Positions 34,221 through 43,932 of a stretch of DNA of 64,000 nucleotides are shown here, piece by piece. The position numbers and the translations under genes are program-made. Source of the stretch: Pseudodesulfovibrio profundus (GTDB taxonomy: Bacteria; Desulfobacterota; Desulfovibrionia; Desulfovibrionales; Desulfovibrionaceae); assembly GCF_900217235.1 (NCBI RefSeq), contig NZ_LT907975.1, forward strand, positions 3,199,001-3,263,000. Direction: 5' to 3'. The notes under the pieces are model-generated. The model was not told where the DNA came from and made no database searches. It saw only the letters and a program-made list of their open reading frames with translations. Position 1 is the stretch's first letter; each line of letters opens with the position of its first letter.

Positions 34221-34874
34221 GTGAAAAGTAAGAATATTTGTCGGCACTCGGGAGTGATTTCAAGGACTGACTGGGAGTGCTTAAACAGCCATAAATCTGC
34301 CGTGTTCTGGCTTACAGGACTCTCTGGTGCGGGAAAGTCCACGATTGCGCATGGCGTTGAGAAAGAGTTGTTTAATCTTGGCATGCGTGCAAAGGTCTTC
34401 GATGGAGACAATGTCCGGCATGGTTTGTGCGGTGATTTAAGCTTTTCTGACGAGGCAAGGGCCGAGAATACTCGCCGCATAGCTGAGGTCGCCAAGTTGT
34501 TCGTAGAAAATGGAACAATTTGCTTATGCGCCTTTATTTCTCCACTTAAAGCTGATCGGGAGCGTGTTCAGGCTATTATCGGGCCTGGCGATTATTATGA
34601 AGTGTTTATTTCATGTCCGGTTGACGAGTGTGAACAGCGCGATGTCAAGGGGTATTACAAAATGGCCCGGCAAGGGAAGATTAAGAATTATACGGGTGTT
34701 TCAGCTCCCTACGAAGCTCCCGACAACCCTGATTTAACCGTGGAAACCGCAGGGCATTCAGTAGAGGATTCCGTACAGTGCGTAGTTGCATTTATTAAAT
34801 CCAAAATTGCTTCAGATGAGCTTGAGAAAGAAAACAAGAAGGCCTTGGGCGCAGATATGGCCCGGGTTGTTTAA
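34221..34874 (+). CDS. cysC: Adenylylsulfate (APS) kinase
   Basis: APS kinase (217 aa) phosphorylates APS to PAPS, the sulfate donor of sulfotransferases. Walker A GLSGAGKST near residue 33, KVFDGDNVRHGLCGDLSFS near 58, RRIAEVAKLF near 83 and a ISPLKADRERVQ lid near 107 are all intact. GTG start with GGAGG six bases upstream. Dissimilatory sulfate reducers need only APS for respiration, so a cysC heading a capsule locus that ends in sulfotransferases points to glycan sulfation. It is 29 bases before the polyketide synthase. Confidence 0.92.
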   Translation: MKSKNICRHSGVISRTDWECLNSHKSAVFWLTGLSGAGKSTIAHGVEKELFNLGMRAKVFDGDNVRHGLCGDLSFSDEARAENTRRIAEVAKLFVENGTICLCAFISPLKADRERVQAIIGPGDYYEVFISCPVDECEQRDVKGYYKMARQGKIKNYTGVSAPYEAPDNPDLTVETAGHSVEDSVQCVVAFIKSKIASDELEKENKKALGADMARVV

Positions 34875-34903
34875 CTTAATATATTAATAAATATTCAAAT
34901 AAA

Positions 34904-37900
34904 ATGGCATCGATAAAACAGAAAATTGCAATCATAGGCGTTGGGGTAAGGCTTCCCGGTGGAGTGCGTTCGAGCGAAGACTTGTGGGATGTGCTTATCA
35001 ATGGAGTTGACGCAGTAACGGAGATCCCTGCCCATCGCTGGGATCAAAATCGTTTTCTCCACGGTCTCCGATCTGCGCCAGGGAAAAGTATAACCTTTTC
35101 TGCAGGTGTTATAGACGACATTGATTACTTCGATTGTAATTTCTTTGGAATCTCGGAGCGTGAAGCACAGTCAATGGACCCGCAGCAGCGCTTGTCTCTT
35201 GAGTTGACATGGGAGATGTTTGAAAATGCCAACCTTAAGCCCTCGGCCATATCGGGCACCAATACTAGTGTTTACATGGGGGCCAGTTCAATGGATGCGG
35301 CTTTGTCGTGTTCCGATGACCCATGGGTTATGGGGCCGTTTTCCATGACGGGGAACTCTTTGAGCATCGTGTCAAACAGACTGTCCTTCTACTATGATCT
35401 GCAAGGCCCGAGTCTGACACTGGACACTGCCTGCTCTTCGTCTTTGGTCGCAGTTCATGAGGCATGCAAATTTTTGGCTCAAGATGGTGGAGAGTATGCC
35501 GTCGCTGGCGGGGTGAACAGCCTCTACAGTCCGTTCCCGTACGTAGGTTTTTCAAAGGCTCAGATGCTGGCCGAGCATGGCCGCTGTAAGGTTTTTGACC
35601 AAGAAGGGAATGGATACGTTCGTTCTGAAGGCGGTGTAATTTATCTCCTCAAACGCCTGGAAGACGCTGAGCGAGATGGAAACGTTATCCATGCTGTGAT
35701 CATTGCCGCAGGAAGTAACTCTGACGGCATGACTTGGCCTGGCATGTCATTTCCCAATATGGAGGGGCAAAAGAGGTTGCTTGTCGAAGTCTACGGGGAA
35801 GAGGGTTTTGACCCCAATTCTCTCTCCTACTTCGAGGCGCATGGTACCGGGACTGCGGCTGGCGACCCCGCTGAAGTCGGGTCGGTCGGTGCTGTACTAG
35901 GTGCCAAGAGGCCAAAAGATACCCCGCTGCTTGTCGGTTCCATCAAGAGTTCCATAGGCCATTTGGAGCCAGCTTCCGGTGTTGCTGGTATGCTCAAAAG
36001 CATCCTTATTTTGAAGAATAAGGTAATTCCGCCGAATATTCATTTGAAGCAGCCGCTTGATACGATTGATTTTGAAGGCCTGAATATTGAACCTGTAAAA
36101 GATGCTGTCCCGCTTCCGGAGGTGGATGGCCCGGCCCGCATTGGCGTCAACTCATTTGGGTTTGGAGGAACCAACGCCCACGCTCTCTTGGAAGAATACA
36201 TTCCTGAAGTAAAGTCCTTTGAGCCAGCAGTGACAACTGCGGTCAATGAATTACCGCCCTTGTTTCTGTCTGCTCGCAGCGCAGCAAGCTTGCAGGAGAT
36301 GGCTGGAGAGTTGGGAAGGCAAATTGCTGAAGGTGATGATTTTTCTTATGCGAGTTTGGCCGCAGGGATTGTTTCTCACCGGGAGCTGATGGAGCAGAAG
36401 CTTGTCATTACCGGGGCAAGTGTCCAAGAGGTGGCCGAAGCTTTGGAATCGTATGCGTCGGGTGAAAAACATGCGTCTCTTATTTCTGGTCAGAGTGGCG
36501 AAGGAATGAACAAGGTCGCTTTTGCGTTTTCAGGCAACGGTGCGCAATGGGACGGCATGGGGTACGCTTTTTACCAGGAAAACAGTGTGTTCCGAGAGAC
36601 TGTTGATGAGATGGACAAAGTCCTTTCTCCGATGCTTGGTTGGTCCCTGTCCGAGCGCTTTCAAATGGAAAAAGATCAGGACGTCCATTTGACGGAAGTG
36701 TCTCAGCCGATGCTGCTGGCTTACCAGATCGGTTTGGTTAACGTCTTGGAGTCTGTCGGCATTGTTCCAGACATGGTCTACGGACATAGTGTCGGTGAAG
36801 TCACCGCTGCTTATGTTGCTGGCGCTCTGGACTTGAAACAGGTTTGCGACGTCATATACCACAGGAGCCTCATGCAGGCTCAAATCAAGGGCTATGGCCG
36901 GATGGCTGTTGCAAAGTTTTCCTTGGAAGACGCCATGCCACTCCCCCCAGTGGCGCGTGGTGATGTTGAGATTGCCGCACACAACAGCCCCCTGTTCCTA
37001 ACACTGTCTGGTGATGAAGACTCTTTGTTGGAAGTGATGGAGAGCGTTAAAAAGCAGGGTGGGGTATTCCGTATGCTCCAACTTGATTACCCCTTCCACA
37101 GCCATTTCATGGACCCTGTTGAAGATGAGTTGAAACAGCGGCTTGCCGGATTGAAGCCATCAGACACGACCATCCCCTTCATTTCTACGGTGTCTGGTAA
37201 GGAAGCCAAAGGGACAACTCTCGGCGTGGATTACTGGTGGCATAACATCAGGGATCAAGTGCGGTTTCATGAAGCGACCGTGTGCGCTTTGGAGATGGGA
37301 GCGAATGTCTTTTTGGAGATCGGCCCCAATAGCGTGCTTGGGCGCTTCATAACTGGAACTCTGAAGGATGCCGGGAAAACTGGGAGCGTCCTGCCTACGA
37401 TGCGTCGAAATAAGGATGGCGCAGACGAATTCTCGAAAGCCTGGAAGTCGGCATTTGTCAATGGCGCTTCGGTGGATTTCACAAAACACTTTTCCCTGGA
37501 TTCAGTGACAACCTCCTTGCCCGGCTATCGATGGGACAAAGTCGATGTCAGCATGAAGAGCTCTGCGAAGTCTTTGGGACTTTTGAAAAAGACATCCAGC
37601 CACCCTCTGTTGGGATTCAGGAAGGACGGTGATTTGCACGTGTGGGAAAACTCCCTGGACACTGTGATGCATCCCTATTTGGCTGATCATGAAATATTTG
37701 GGGATGTCATCCTTCCTGGAGCAGCCATGATCGAGATGGCGCTTGCAGCAGGGACAGAGGTTTTCGATCAGGTTGAACAGGAAGTCGTTGACATGGCGCT
37801 AGTGCGCCCACTGCCGTTAGCTACATCTCCTGCCATGGACGTGAGGTTTTCCATGTCTCCTGGAGACGGCTCATTTCGTCTTGAAAGCAAGCCTTTGTTG

Positions 37901-40900
37901 AGTTCGGAACAATGGACTCTCAATGCAATGGGACGTTTGGCGCTGAAGGTAGATTCTGGTGTCTCAAACGCTGTTTTGGACCTGAGCAATATCGACTCTT
38001 TTGGAGAGCCGGTGGACATGGGAATGATTTATTCTGAGGCCGTCACCACAGGTTTGAGATTTGGGCCGCAGTTCCGTCCCGTCGTTGGTGCCTGGATCAG
38101 TGACACTAAAGCTGTGGTGGAACTGGATGGTGAAACGCGGATGGAGTCTGAATCCATCGTGTTCGACCCATGCCTTTTGGATGGCGCATTCCATTCCTTG
38201 CTGGCGTTGATTCCCGTCGCAGCCGGAGAAGTGCTCAGTGACGCATTTTTGCCTGGTTGGTTTGGGCGAGTTTCTTTGATCAGGCCCGGTATAATAAAAT
38301 ACGCTGTGGCGAACCTGGAGCGCTTAACAAGTCACTCCGCCATAGCCTCTTTTGAGCTTTTGAACGACGTAGGAGAGGTTCTTGGTTGTTTGCAGGAGTG
38401 TCGTTTCATCAGGATGCGGGGAAGGGATGCTGCCACGAAAAGTCAAAGGGCCTTTTTTGTGGATTACTTGCCTATTGATCACCCTAAAAAGGTTGGTAGT
38501 CCTCCCTTTGCTTCTTGCAAGGAATTGGCGTCTCAGGTTTCGAGGGACTTGGATGATCTGGCTCAGGAATTTCAGCGTGATATTTATTACGGTGAGCTTC
38601 GGCCGTTGTGCATGGCGGCGATCTTGTCGCATCTCCACTCCCTTTTGAAAGGGGCAGTGCCATCGGGAGTGTGCTTTTCCATTGATGACGTGCAGGCTCT
38701 CGGGGCAGTTGGCGAGGACATGCTGCCCTATGTCGTTTATCTGTTGAAGTTTATGGAAAGCTATGATTTAGCGACTTACCAGGACGGGCGCTGGTCCCTG
38801 GATCTTACGACAGACTTGCCTTCCGCTGAGTCTGTATGGCGTTCCATTGCTGGTGATAATCCTGCCTATTTGCCTGAGCTGGTTGTTCTGGGACGTCTAG
38901 GCATGCACCTTGTCAATGTTTTGCGTGGCAAACGCTCTGTGGAGGATATTTTATCGAATGAGCCTGGTGGATTGTTGGAAGCTTTTTATACACAGAGCCC
39001 ATCGGCGCGGTTTCAGAATTCTCATATCGCCATAATCGTCGAACAACTCCGGTCCCAACTGCCCAAGGGTAGACCTCTACGCATACTTGAGGTGGGAACT
39101 GGTGACGGTGGGGCGTTCAAAGCATTGCTTGAGGCCATATCGAGCGAGCAATTGAAGTATTGCTGTACCGATAAAGATAATGATGTGTTGGAGCAGATTA
39201 AGGCCTCCAATCCTGATTTACGTCATGTAACTTACCAATGCCTAGACATTGAGGAAGAGCTGCCTGACGAAATGGAACTCGGTTGTTACGATGTTATTAT
39301 AGCCAGTCATGTGCTTCATGAGCTGGACCATGTTGGGAGCGCCCTTCAGAACTGCAAACAGCTCCTGGCTGAAAACGGTATTTTTCTCACAGTCGAGAGG
39401 AATCCGGATCCGCTCATTGATATATTCTTGGGCATTGATAGTGATTGGTGGAAGCATTCGCCGTCAGTCACAGAGCCTGTGTCCCGCCTCGTCCCGGAGA
39501 ACGTATGGGAAGATCTGTTTGAGGAAGCTGGTTTTGATGATGTCTGCACCTTCACTGAGAAAGGTGTTGAGCATCCTGAAAGTTACATTGTGCTCGCGAG
39601 GAATCCTTTGTCTTCCAATGTCTGTGAAGCCGTGGAAGTCGACCCCGAAGACCGCCCCTTGTGGGTGATCGTGGAAGATGTTGCACCCACTCAACCTGCC
39701 GAAATGACCCGGAAAGGGATTGTTGGGCGCCTTGAAGATGCAGGCGAAGAGGTGTTCAGCCTGCCTGTTGCCACAGGAGGTGCGGAGGATTCTTGCCCGG
39801 AAGGCATTGATTATGCTGACGGCGAAGCTTGGAAGCTTGCACTAAAGCAGCTGAAGAAAGCATGCAAGCCATTGAAGATAGTTCATTTGGCGGGTTTTGA
39901 TACTGCTCCCGAAGGTAAAGACTATGCGGCTTTGCTTACAACTAGAACAACCAGTCTCCTGATGTTCGCCAAGGCGTGCGATGCGTTGCAGTTTGAAGCC
40001 GATTTCTGGCTTGTAAGTGGTGGAGCTCTCGGTGGTGGTAGCCTCAATTTGGATGCAGTCCCTTCACAGGCTGGAGCCTGGGGGGCGGCGCGTGTCATGC
40101 TCAATGAAGTGAGGACGCTCACCCCGCGCATGATCGACCTGCATTGCGATATGCCGAGTGAAGAGTTGTTGGACGATTTGGTAGGTGAGATCATGTCTCC
40201 TGCCCTGGCGACGGAAATAATTTTGAACGGCGAGCAAAGACTCATTCCCCGCTTGGTCCCCTTGGATCGGTTACTCTTCGAAAATGACCCGCATACCGAG
40301 CAATTGGCGCGGATAAGCCTGACCTTCGATACGCCTGGGAAGCTGGATAATCTTTACTGGAAGCAGGAAATGGAGCGTATGCCGGAGAGCGATGAAGTCT
40401 TGATCCGCGTACGATCTACTGGCCTCAACTTCCGTGACGTCATGTTCTCCATGGGTATGTTGCCGCCCGAGGCATTGGAAGATGGCCTTTCTGGCCCTGT
40501 GTTGGGCTTGGAATGCTCCGGTGAAGTAGCAGCCATCGGTAATGACGTGACGGATTTTCAGGTCGGGGATGAAGTCATGTGCATGGCTGGCCCGTGTTTT
40601 GATTCTCAACTCTGCGTTAAAACGGACTATGTGTTTTCCAAGCCGGAATCTTTGACCTTTGAAGAGGCTGCGACAATCCCTGCGGCCTTCTCCACAGCGT
40701 ATTACTCTTTGAAAATCCTGGGTAATGTTCAGCCTGGAGATAAAGTTCTTATTCATAGTGCCGCTGGTGGCGTTGGGCTGGCAGCCATCCAGGTTGCGAA
40801 ATATCTTGGAGCTGAAATATATGCCACGTCTGGAACCGAGGAAAAACGTGATTTCTTGAAATTGCTGGGTGTTAAGCATGTCATGGATTCCCGCTCGCTG

Positions 40901-42547
40901 AGTTTTTATGACCGTGTGTTGGAATTGACCGATGGCGAGGGTGTTGATGTTGTACTCAACTCCCTGGCAGGCGAAGCGTTGTTCAAGAGTCTCAAGCTGG
41001 TGAAGCCCTTTGGTCGTTTCCTTGAACTGGGTAAAAGGGACTTCTATAGCAACTCCCCGCTCCGCATGCGCATGTTGCGCAAGAATGTGACCTTCTTCGG
41101 AATTGACTTAGATGAATTCATGGCATGCAAGCCGAAGCAGGCCAGACAAATATTCCAGGATCTGATTGAGCTGTTTGAGAGCGGCGATTTCAGGCCGTTG
41201 GTGCATAGTGTTTTCAACCGATCCAATGCTGTTAACGCCTTCAAAGCGATGCAGAGGGGGAAACATATAGGCAAGCTCGTGGTCAATTTCGACGAATTGC
41301 ATAACGGTGTACGGACTCTGCCCAAATATCGTTATAAAGGTAGCGTGGATATGGAAGGGACATACCTCGTCACGGGTGGCCTGAGCGGTCTGGGGCTTGC
41401 CACAACCAAGCGCCTTGTTCGAAACGGTGCCAAGAATATCGTTATCATGAGCCGCAGCGGCGCTTCTTCCGATTCGGCCAAAGCCGGGCTTGCGGAACTG
41501 GAGGCTGCGGGGGCATCGGTTGCCCTTGCCAATGCCGATGTCGGTGACGAAGCCCAGATGGCAGCCGCACTTTCCCAGGCTTTGGAAACAATGCCGCCCT
41601 TGAAGGGAGTCATTCATTCGGCTGCCGTTTTGAATGACTGCATGATTTCAAGCATGACGCCGGAGATGATCTATATAGCTTTGCGTGCAAAGGCTGTAGG
41701 GGCTTGGAACCTCCATGCCTTTACGCGAGAGATGGATCTCGACTTTTTCATCATGTATTCCTCCGCAACCACAGTGCTTGGCAATCCTGGCCAATCCAAC
41801 TATGTGGCCGCCAATATGGCGCTCGAAGCATTGTGTCAGCACCGCAGGGCAAACGGGCTTCCTGCCACGACGTATGGATGGGGTGCTATTTCGGATACAG
41901 GCATGCTTACGGATAATCCTGACGTGATGAATATCCTTAAAAAAGTCATGGCTGTGGTTGAATTGAAATCCGACAAGGCTTTGGATTACATGGAGTTTGC
42001 GCCCGATGATCAATACTCCACTCTTTTCTACTTCAATCTTGATTGGAATAGGGCGCGAGATCTCAAATATCTGGACACAACGATGTTCAATTGGATCGAT
42101 GAGTTGTCCGGCAGCAAGGCAGCCAGTACAGTCAGCGCCGACTCCGCAAAAGCGATTCTTGCCATGGAGCGCGACGAGGCGATCAATACGCTTGTGAAAG
42201 CTATTGGTATCGAAGTGGCCGCCATGCTTAAAATGCCTTTTGAAAAAATGGACACCAAAGCCTCTATCGTAGAATTGGGATTGGACTCTCTTATGGCGGT
42301 GGAATTGGGCCTTTTGATTGAAGAGCGTTATGGCGTCCGAGTTTCCTCTTTCTCCATGAATGTAAACTCGGATTTGGTGGCTCTTTCCGAGCGGATATAC
42401 GAAGCCTTGTTGTCCGGAGGAGATGAGGATGAGGCTGCAGAGGTTGCTAAAATCATGAAGGAAAAGCATGGAATCGTAGCCAATTCAGATAAGGTTGCCA
42501 AGATTATGGATGAAGTTGACGTAGCAGTTTCTGGCGGAGCAAATTGA
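34904..42547 (+). CDS. rkpA: Single-module, fully reducing polyketide synthase (RkpA-like)
   Basis: A 2,547-residue type I synthase. Domains in order: KS 1-430 (Cys177 in DTACSSS, His313 in EAHGTG, His353 in SSIGHLEP), AT 535-835 (Ser629 in GHSVGE; YPFHSHFM suggesting malonyl), DH 898-1150 (His929 in HEIFGDVILP), C-methyltransferase about 1350-1520 (ILEVGTGDGGAF), a structural pseudo-ketoreductase, ER about 1806-2080 (HSAAGGVGLAAIQVAK), KR about 2150-2340 (TGGLSGLGLAT; SNYVAAN) and one ACP (Ser2462 in LGLDSLMAVE). This order matches iterative highly reducing enzymes and rhizobial RkpA, needed for capsule lipid. A branched saturated acyl chain is expected. No ribosome site is visible; no phosphopantetheinyl transferase is near. 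Confidence 0.93.
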   Translation: MASIKQKIAIIGVGVRLPGGVRSSEDLWDVLINGVDAVTEIPAHRWDQNRFLHGLRSAPGKSITFSAGVIDDIDYFDCNFFGISEREAQSMDPQQRLSLELTWEMFENANLKPSAISGTNTSVYMGASSMDAALSCSDDPWVMGPFSMTGNSLSIVSNRLSFYYDLQGPSLTLDTACSSSLVAVHEACKFLAQDGGEYAVAGGVNSLYSPFPYVGFSKAQMLAEHGRCKVFDQEGNGYVRSEGGVIYLLKRLEDAERDGNVIHAVIIAAGSNSDGMTWPGMSFPNMEGQKRLLVEVYGEEGFDPNSLSYFEAHGTGTAAGDPAEVGSVGAVLGAKRPKDTPLLVGSIKSSIGHLEPASGVAGMLKSILILKNKVIPPNIHLKQPLDTIDFEGLNIEPVKDAVPLPEVDGPARIGVNSFGFGGTNAHALLEEYIPEVKSFEPAVTTAVNELPPLFLSARSAASLQEMAGELGRQIAEGDDFSYASLAAGIVSHRELMEQKLVITGASVQEVAEALESYASGEKHASLISGQSGEGMNKVAFAFSGNGAQWDGMGYAFYQENSVFRETVDEMDKVLSPMLGWSLSERFQMEKDQDVHLTEVSQPMLLAYQIGLVNVLESVGIVPDMVYGHSVGEVTAAYVAGALDLKQVCDVIYHRSLMQAQIKGYGRMAVAKFSLEDAMPLPPVARGDVEIAAHNSPLFLTLSGDEDSLLEVMESVKKQGGVFRMLQLDYPFHSHFMDPVEDELKQRLAGLKPSDTTIPFISTVSGKEAKGTTLGVDYWWHNIRDQVRFHEATVCALEMGANVFLEIGPNSVLGRFITGTLKDAGKTGSVLPTMRRNKDGADEFSKAWKSAFVNGASVDFTKHFSLDSVTTSLPGYRWDKVDVSMKSSAKSLGLLKKTSSHPLLGFRKDGDLHVWENSLDTVMHPYLADHEIFGDVILPGAAMIEMALAAGTEVFDQVEQEVVDMALVRPLPLATSPAMDVRFSMSPGDGSFRLESKPLLSSEQWTLNAMGRLALKVDSGVSNAVLDLSNIDSFGEPVDMGMIYSEAVTTGLRFGPQFRPVVGAWISDTKAVVELDGETRMESESIVFDPCLLDGAFHSLLALIPVAAGEVLSDAFLPGWFGRVSLIRPGIIKYAVANLERLTSHSAIASFELLNDVGEVLGCLQECRFIRMRGRDAATKSQRAFFVDYLPIDHPKKVGSPPFASCKELASQVSRDLDDLAQEFQRDIYYGELRPLCMAAILSHLHSLLKGAVPSGVCFSIDDVQALGAVGEDMLPYVVYLLKFMESYDLATYQDGRWSLDLTTDLPSAESVWRSIAGDNPAYLPELVVLGRLGMHLVNVLRGKRSVEDILSNEPGGLLEAFYTQSPSARFQNSHIAIIVEQLRSQLPKGRPLRILEVGTGDGGAFKALLEAISSEQLKYCCTDKDNDVLEQIKASNPDLRHVTYQCLDIEEELPDEMELGCYDVIIASHVLHELDHVGSALQNCKQLLAENGIFLTVERNPDPLIDIFLGIDSDWWKHSPSVTEPVSRLVPENVWEDLFEEAGFDDVCTFTEKGVEHPESYIVLARNPLSSNVCEAVEVDPEDRPLWVIVEDVAPTQPAEMTRKGIVGRLEDAGEEVFSLPVATGGAEDSCPEGIDYADGEAWKLALKQLKKACKPLKIVHLAGFDTAPEGKDYAALLTTRTTSLLMFAKACDALQFEADFWLVSGGALGGGSLNLDAVPSQAGAWGAARVMLNEVRTLTPRMIDLHCDMPSEELLDDLVGEIMSPALATEIILNGEQRLIPRLVPLDRLLFENDPHTEQLARISLTFDTPGKLDNLYWKQEMERMPESDEVLIRVRSTGLNFRDVMFSMGMLPPEALEDGLSGPVLGLECSGEVAAIGNDVTDFQVGDEVMCMAGPCFDSQLCVKTDYVFSKPESLTFEEAATIPAAFSTAYYSLKILGNVQPGDKVLIHSAAGGVGLAAIQVAKYLGAEIYATSGTEEKRDFLKLLGVKHVMDSRSLSFYDRVLELTDGEGVDVVLNSLAGEALFKSLKLVKPFGRFLELGKRDFYSNSPLRMRMLRKNVTFFGIDLDEFMACKPKQARQIFQDLIELFESGDFRPLVHSVFNRSNAVNAFKAMQRGKHIGKLVVNFDELHNGVRTLPKYRYKGSVDMEGTYLVTGGLSGLGLATTKRLVRNGAKNIVIMSRSGASSDSAKAGLAELEAAGASVALANADVGDEAQMAAALSQALETMPPLKGVIHSAAVLNDCMISSMTPEMIYIALRAKAVGAWNLHAFTREMDLDFFIMYSSATTVLGNPGQSNYVAANMALEALCQHRRANGLPATTYGWGAISDTGMLTDNPDVMNILKKVMAVVELKSDKALDYMEFAPDDQYSTLFYFNLDWNRARDLKYLDTTMFNWIDELSGSKAASTVSADSAKAILAMERDEAINTLVKAIGIEVAAMLKMPFEKMDTKASIVELGLDSLMAVELGLLIEERYGVRVSSFSMNVNSDLVALSERIYEALLSGGDEDEAAEVAKIMKEKHGIVANSDKVAKIMDEVDVAVSGGAN

Positions 42548-42549
42548 TT

Positions 42550-43923
42550 ATGACTGATAAGAAACAGTTTTCGCGGCTTTCCAGTAAAGCCAAGAATAGC
42601 CTCATTGCCCAGATGGCGCAGAGGAAGGGCGGCGATAGTACTTCTCCTGCCCGGACTATTAAATCCGAGGCGTTGGATATTCCGGATTCGTTGTGTGATT
42701 TTCGTCAGTTGCCTGGTTACAAGGAATTGATGATTCACCAGACGATCGCCAACCAGGCAGGCATAATGGAACCATACTTCCAATGCCACGATGGCCTTGC
42801 CAAAGATTTTACGAAGATTGATGGAGAGGAGTATCTCAATTTTTCGACGTATGACTATCTTGGGCTCAATGGATGTGAGCGGCTGAACAAGGTTGCATGC
42901 GATGCCGTGAACAAATATGGAACGTCCGCTTCAGCAAGCCGATTGGTTTCCGGGGAACGTCCGCCCCACAGGAGACTGGAAAAGGGGTTGGCCGAGTTCT
43001 ATCAGGTGGAAGATGCCCTTGCCTTTGTCAGTGGTCATGCCACTAACATCTGGACTCTTGCTCAGCTGCTCAATCGAAATGACATGGTCGTTTACGACGC
43101 CCTCAGTCACAATTCGATCATACATGGCGCCAAGATATCCGGTGCAACCAGGCGCTCTTTCCCGCATAATGACTACGATGCCCTTGAGAAAGAATTGAAG
43201 AAGCATCGCGCTGCCCACAAACGGGTGATCATAGTTTCGGAAGGGGTGTTCAGTATGGATGGCGATTTGCCTGACCTGCCACGCCTTGTCGAACTCAAGA
43301 AGCGATTCAAATGTTTCCTCATGATTGATGAAGCTCACTCATTGGGCGTTCTCGGAAAGAGTGGTCGTGGTGTCGCCGAACATTTTGGTATTGATTTCAA
43401 CGATGTCGACATTTGGATGGGGACCCTGAGTAAAAGCTTGTGTGGGTGCGGTGGATATATTGCCGGCCAAAAAGCGTTGATTGATTATCTGAAGTATTCA
43501 GCGCCGGGCTTTGTTTATAGCGTGGGCATGTCTCCTGCGTTAGCGGCAACTGCTGCAGAGGCTTTGCAAGTGTTGGTGGAAGAGCCGGAAAGGCCTGCCA
43601 GGATTCAGGAGTTAGGGGCGTTTTTCAAGGCTGAAGCCGAGAGACTTGGGCTTGATACCGGTCTTGGTGAAGGCTTTGCCGTCATGCCGATAGTCGTTGG
43701 TAATTCTCTGGTGGCAGGACTTTTGTCTACGGCGATGTTTCGGCGAAAAATCAACGTGTTGCCGATTATTTACCCTGCAGTTGAAGACAGTGCTGCCCGC
43801 CTTCGTTTCTTCCTGTCTTATTCCCATTCCAAGGAGCAGATTACGGAGGCGTTGGAAGTGGTAGCGGAAGAATTGCCCAAGGTGCGCAACCTTGCCACAA
43901 CATTTTCAGGTGAGACTGCTTAA
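42550..43923 (+). CDS. rkpG: PLP-dependent alpha-oxoamine synthase (RkpG-like)
   Basis: A 457-residue member of the family of 8-amino-7-oxononanoate synthase and serine palmitoyltransferase, which condenses an amino acid with an acyl thioester. After an N-terminal extension of about 70 residues come FSTYDYLGLNG, SRLVSGERPPHRRLE, MIDEAHSLGVLG (PLP aspartate and histidine) and the lysine in GTLSKSLCGCGGYIAG. The ATG at 42550 follows the PKS stop by two bases, with GGAG further up. The natural acyl donor is probably the PKS acyl chain; the amino acid (Ser, Gly or Ala) cannot be read from sequence. Counterpart of S. meliloti RkpG. Confidence 0.85.
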   Translation: MTDKKQFSRLSSKAKNSLIAQMAQRKGGDSTSPARTIKSEALDIPDSLCDFRQLPGYKELMIHQTIANQAGIMEPYFQCHDGLAKDFTKIDGEEYLNFSTYDYLGLNGCERLNKVACDAVNKYGTSASASRLVSGERPPHRRLEKGLAEFYQVEDALAFVSGHATNIWTLAQLLNRNDMVVYDALSHNSIIHGAKISGATRRSFPHNDYDALEKELKKHRAAHKRVIIVSEGVFSMDGDLPDLPRLVELKKRFKCFLMIDEAHSLGVLGKSGRGVAEHFGIDFNDVDIWMGTLSKSLCGCGGYIAGQKALIDYLKYSAPGFVYSVGMSPALAATAAEALQVLVEEPERPARIQELGAFFKAEAERLGLDTGLGEGFAVMPIVVGNSLVAGLLSTAMFRRKINVLPIIYPAVEDSAARLRFFLSYSHSKEQITEALEVVAEELPKVRNLATTFSGETA

Positions 43924-43932
43924 CACTGTGGA

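Noticed and set aside
41648-42469. Long minus-strand frame inside the PKS
   Set aside because: It is a shadow of the KR-ACP coding region; the plus strand has clear catalytic motifs.
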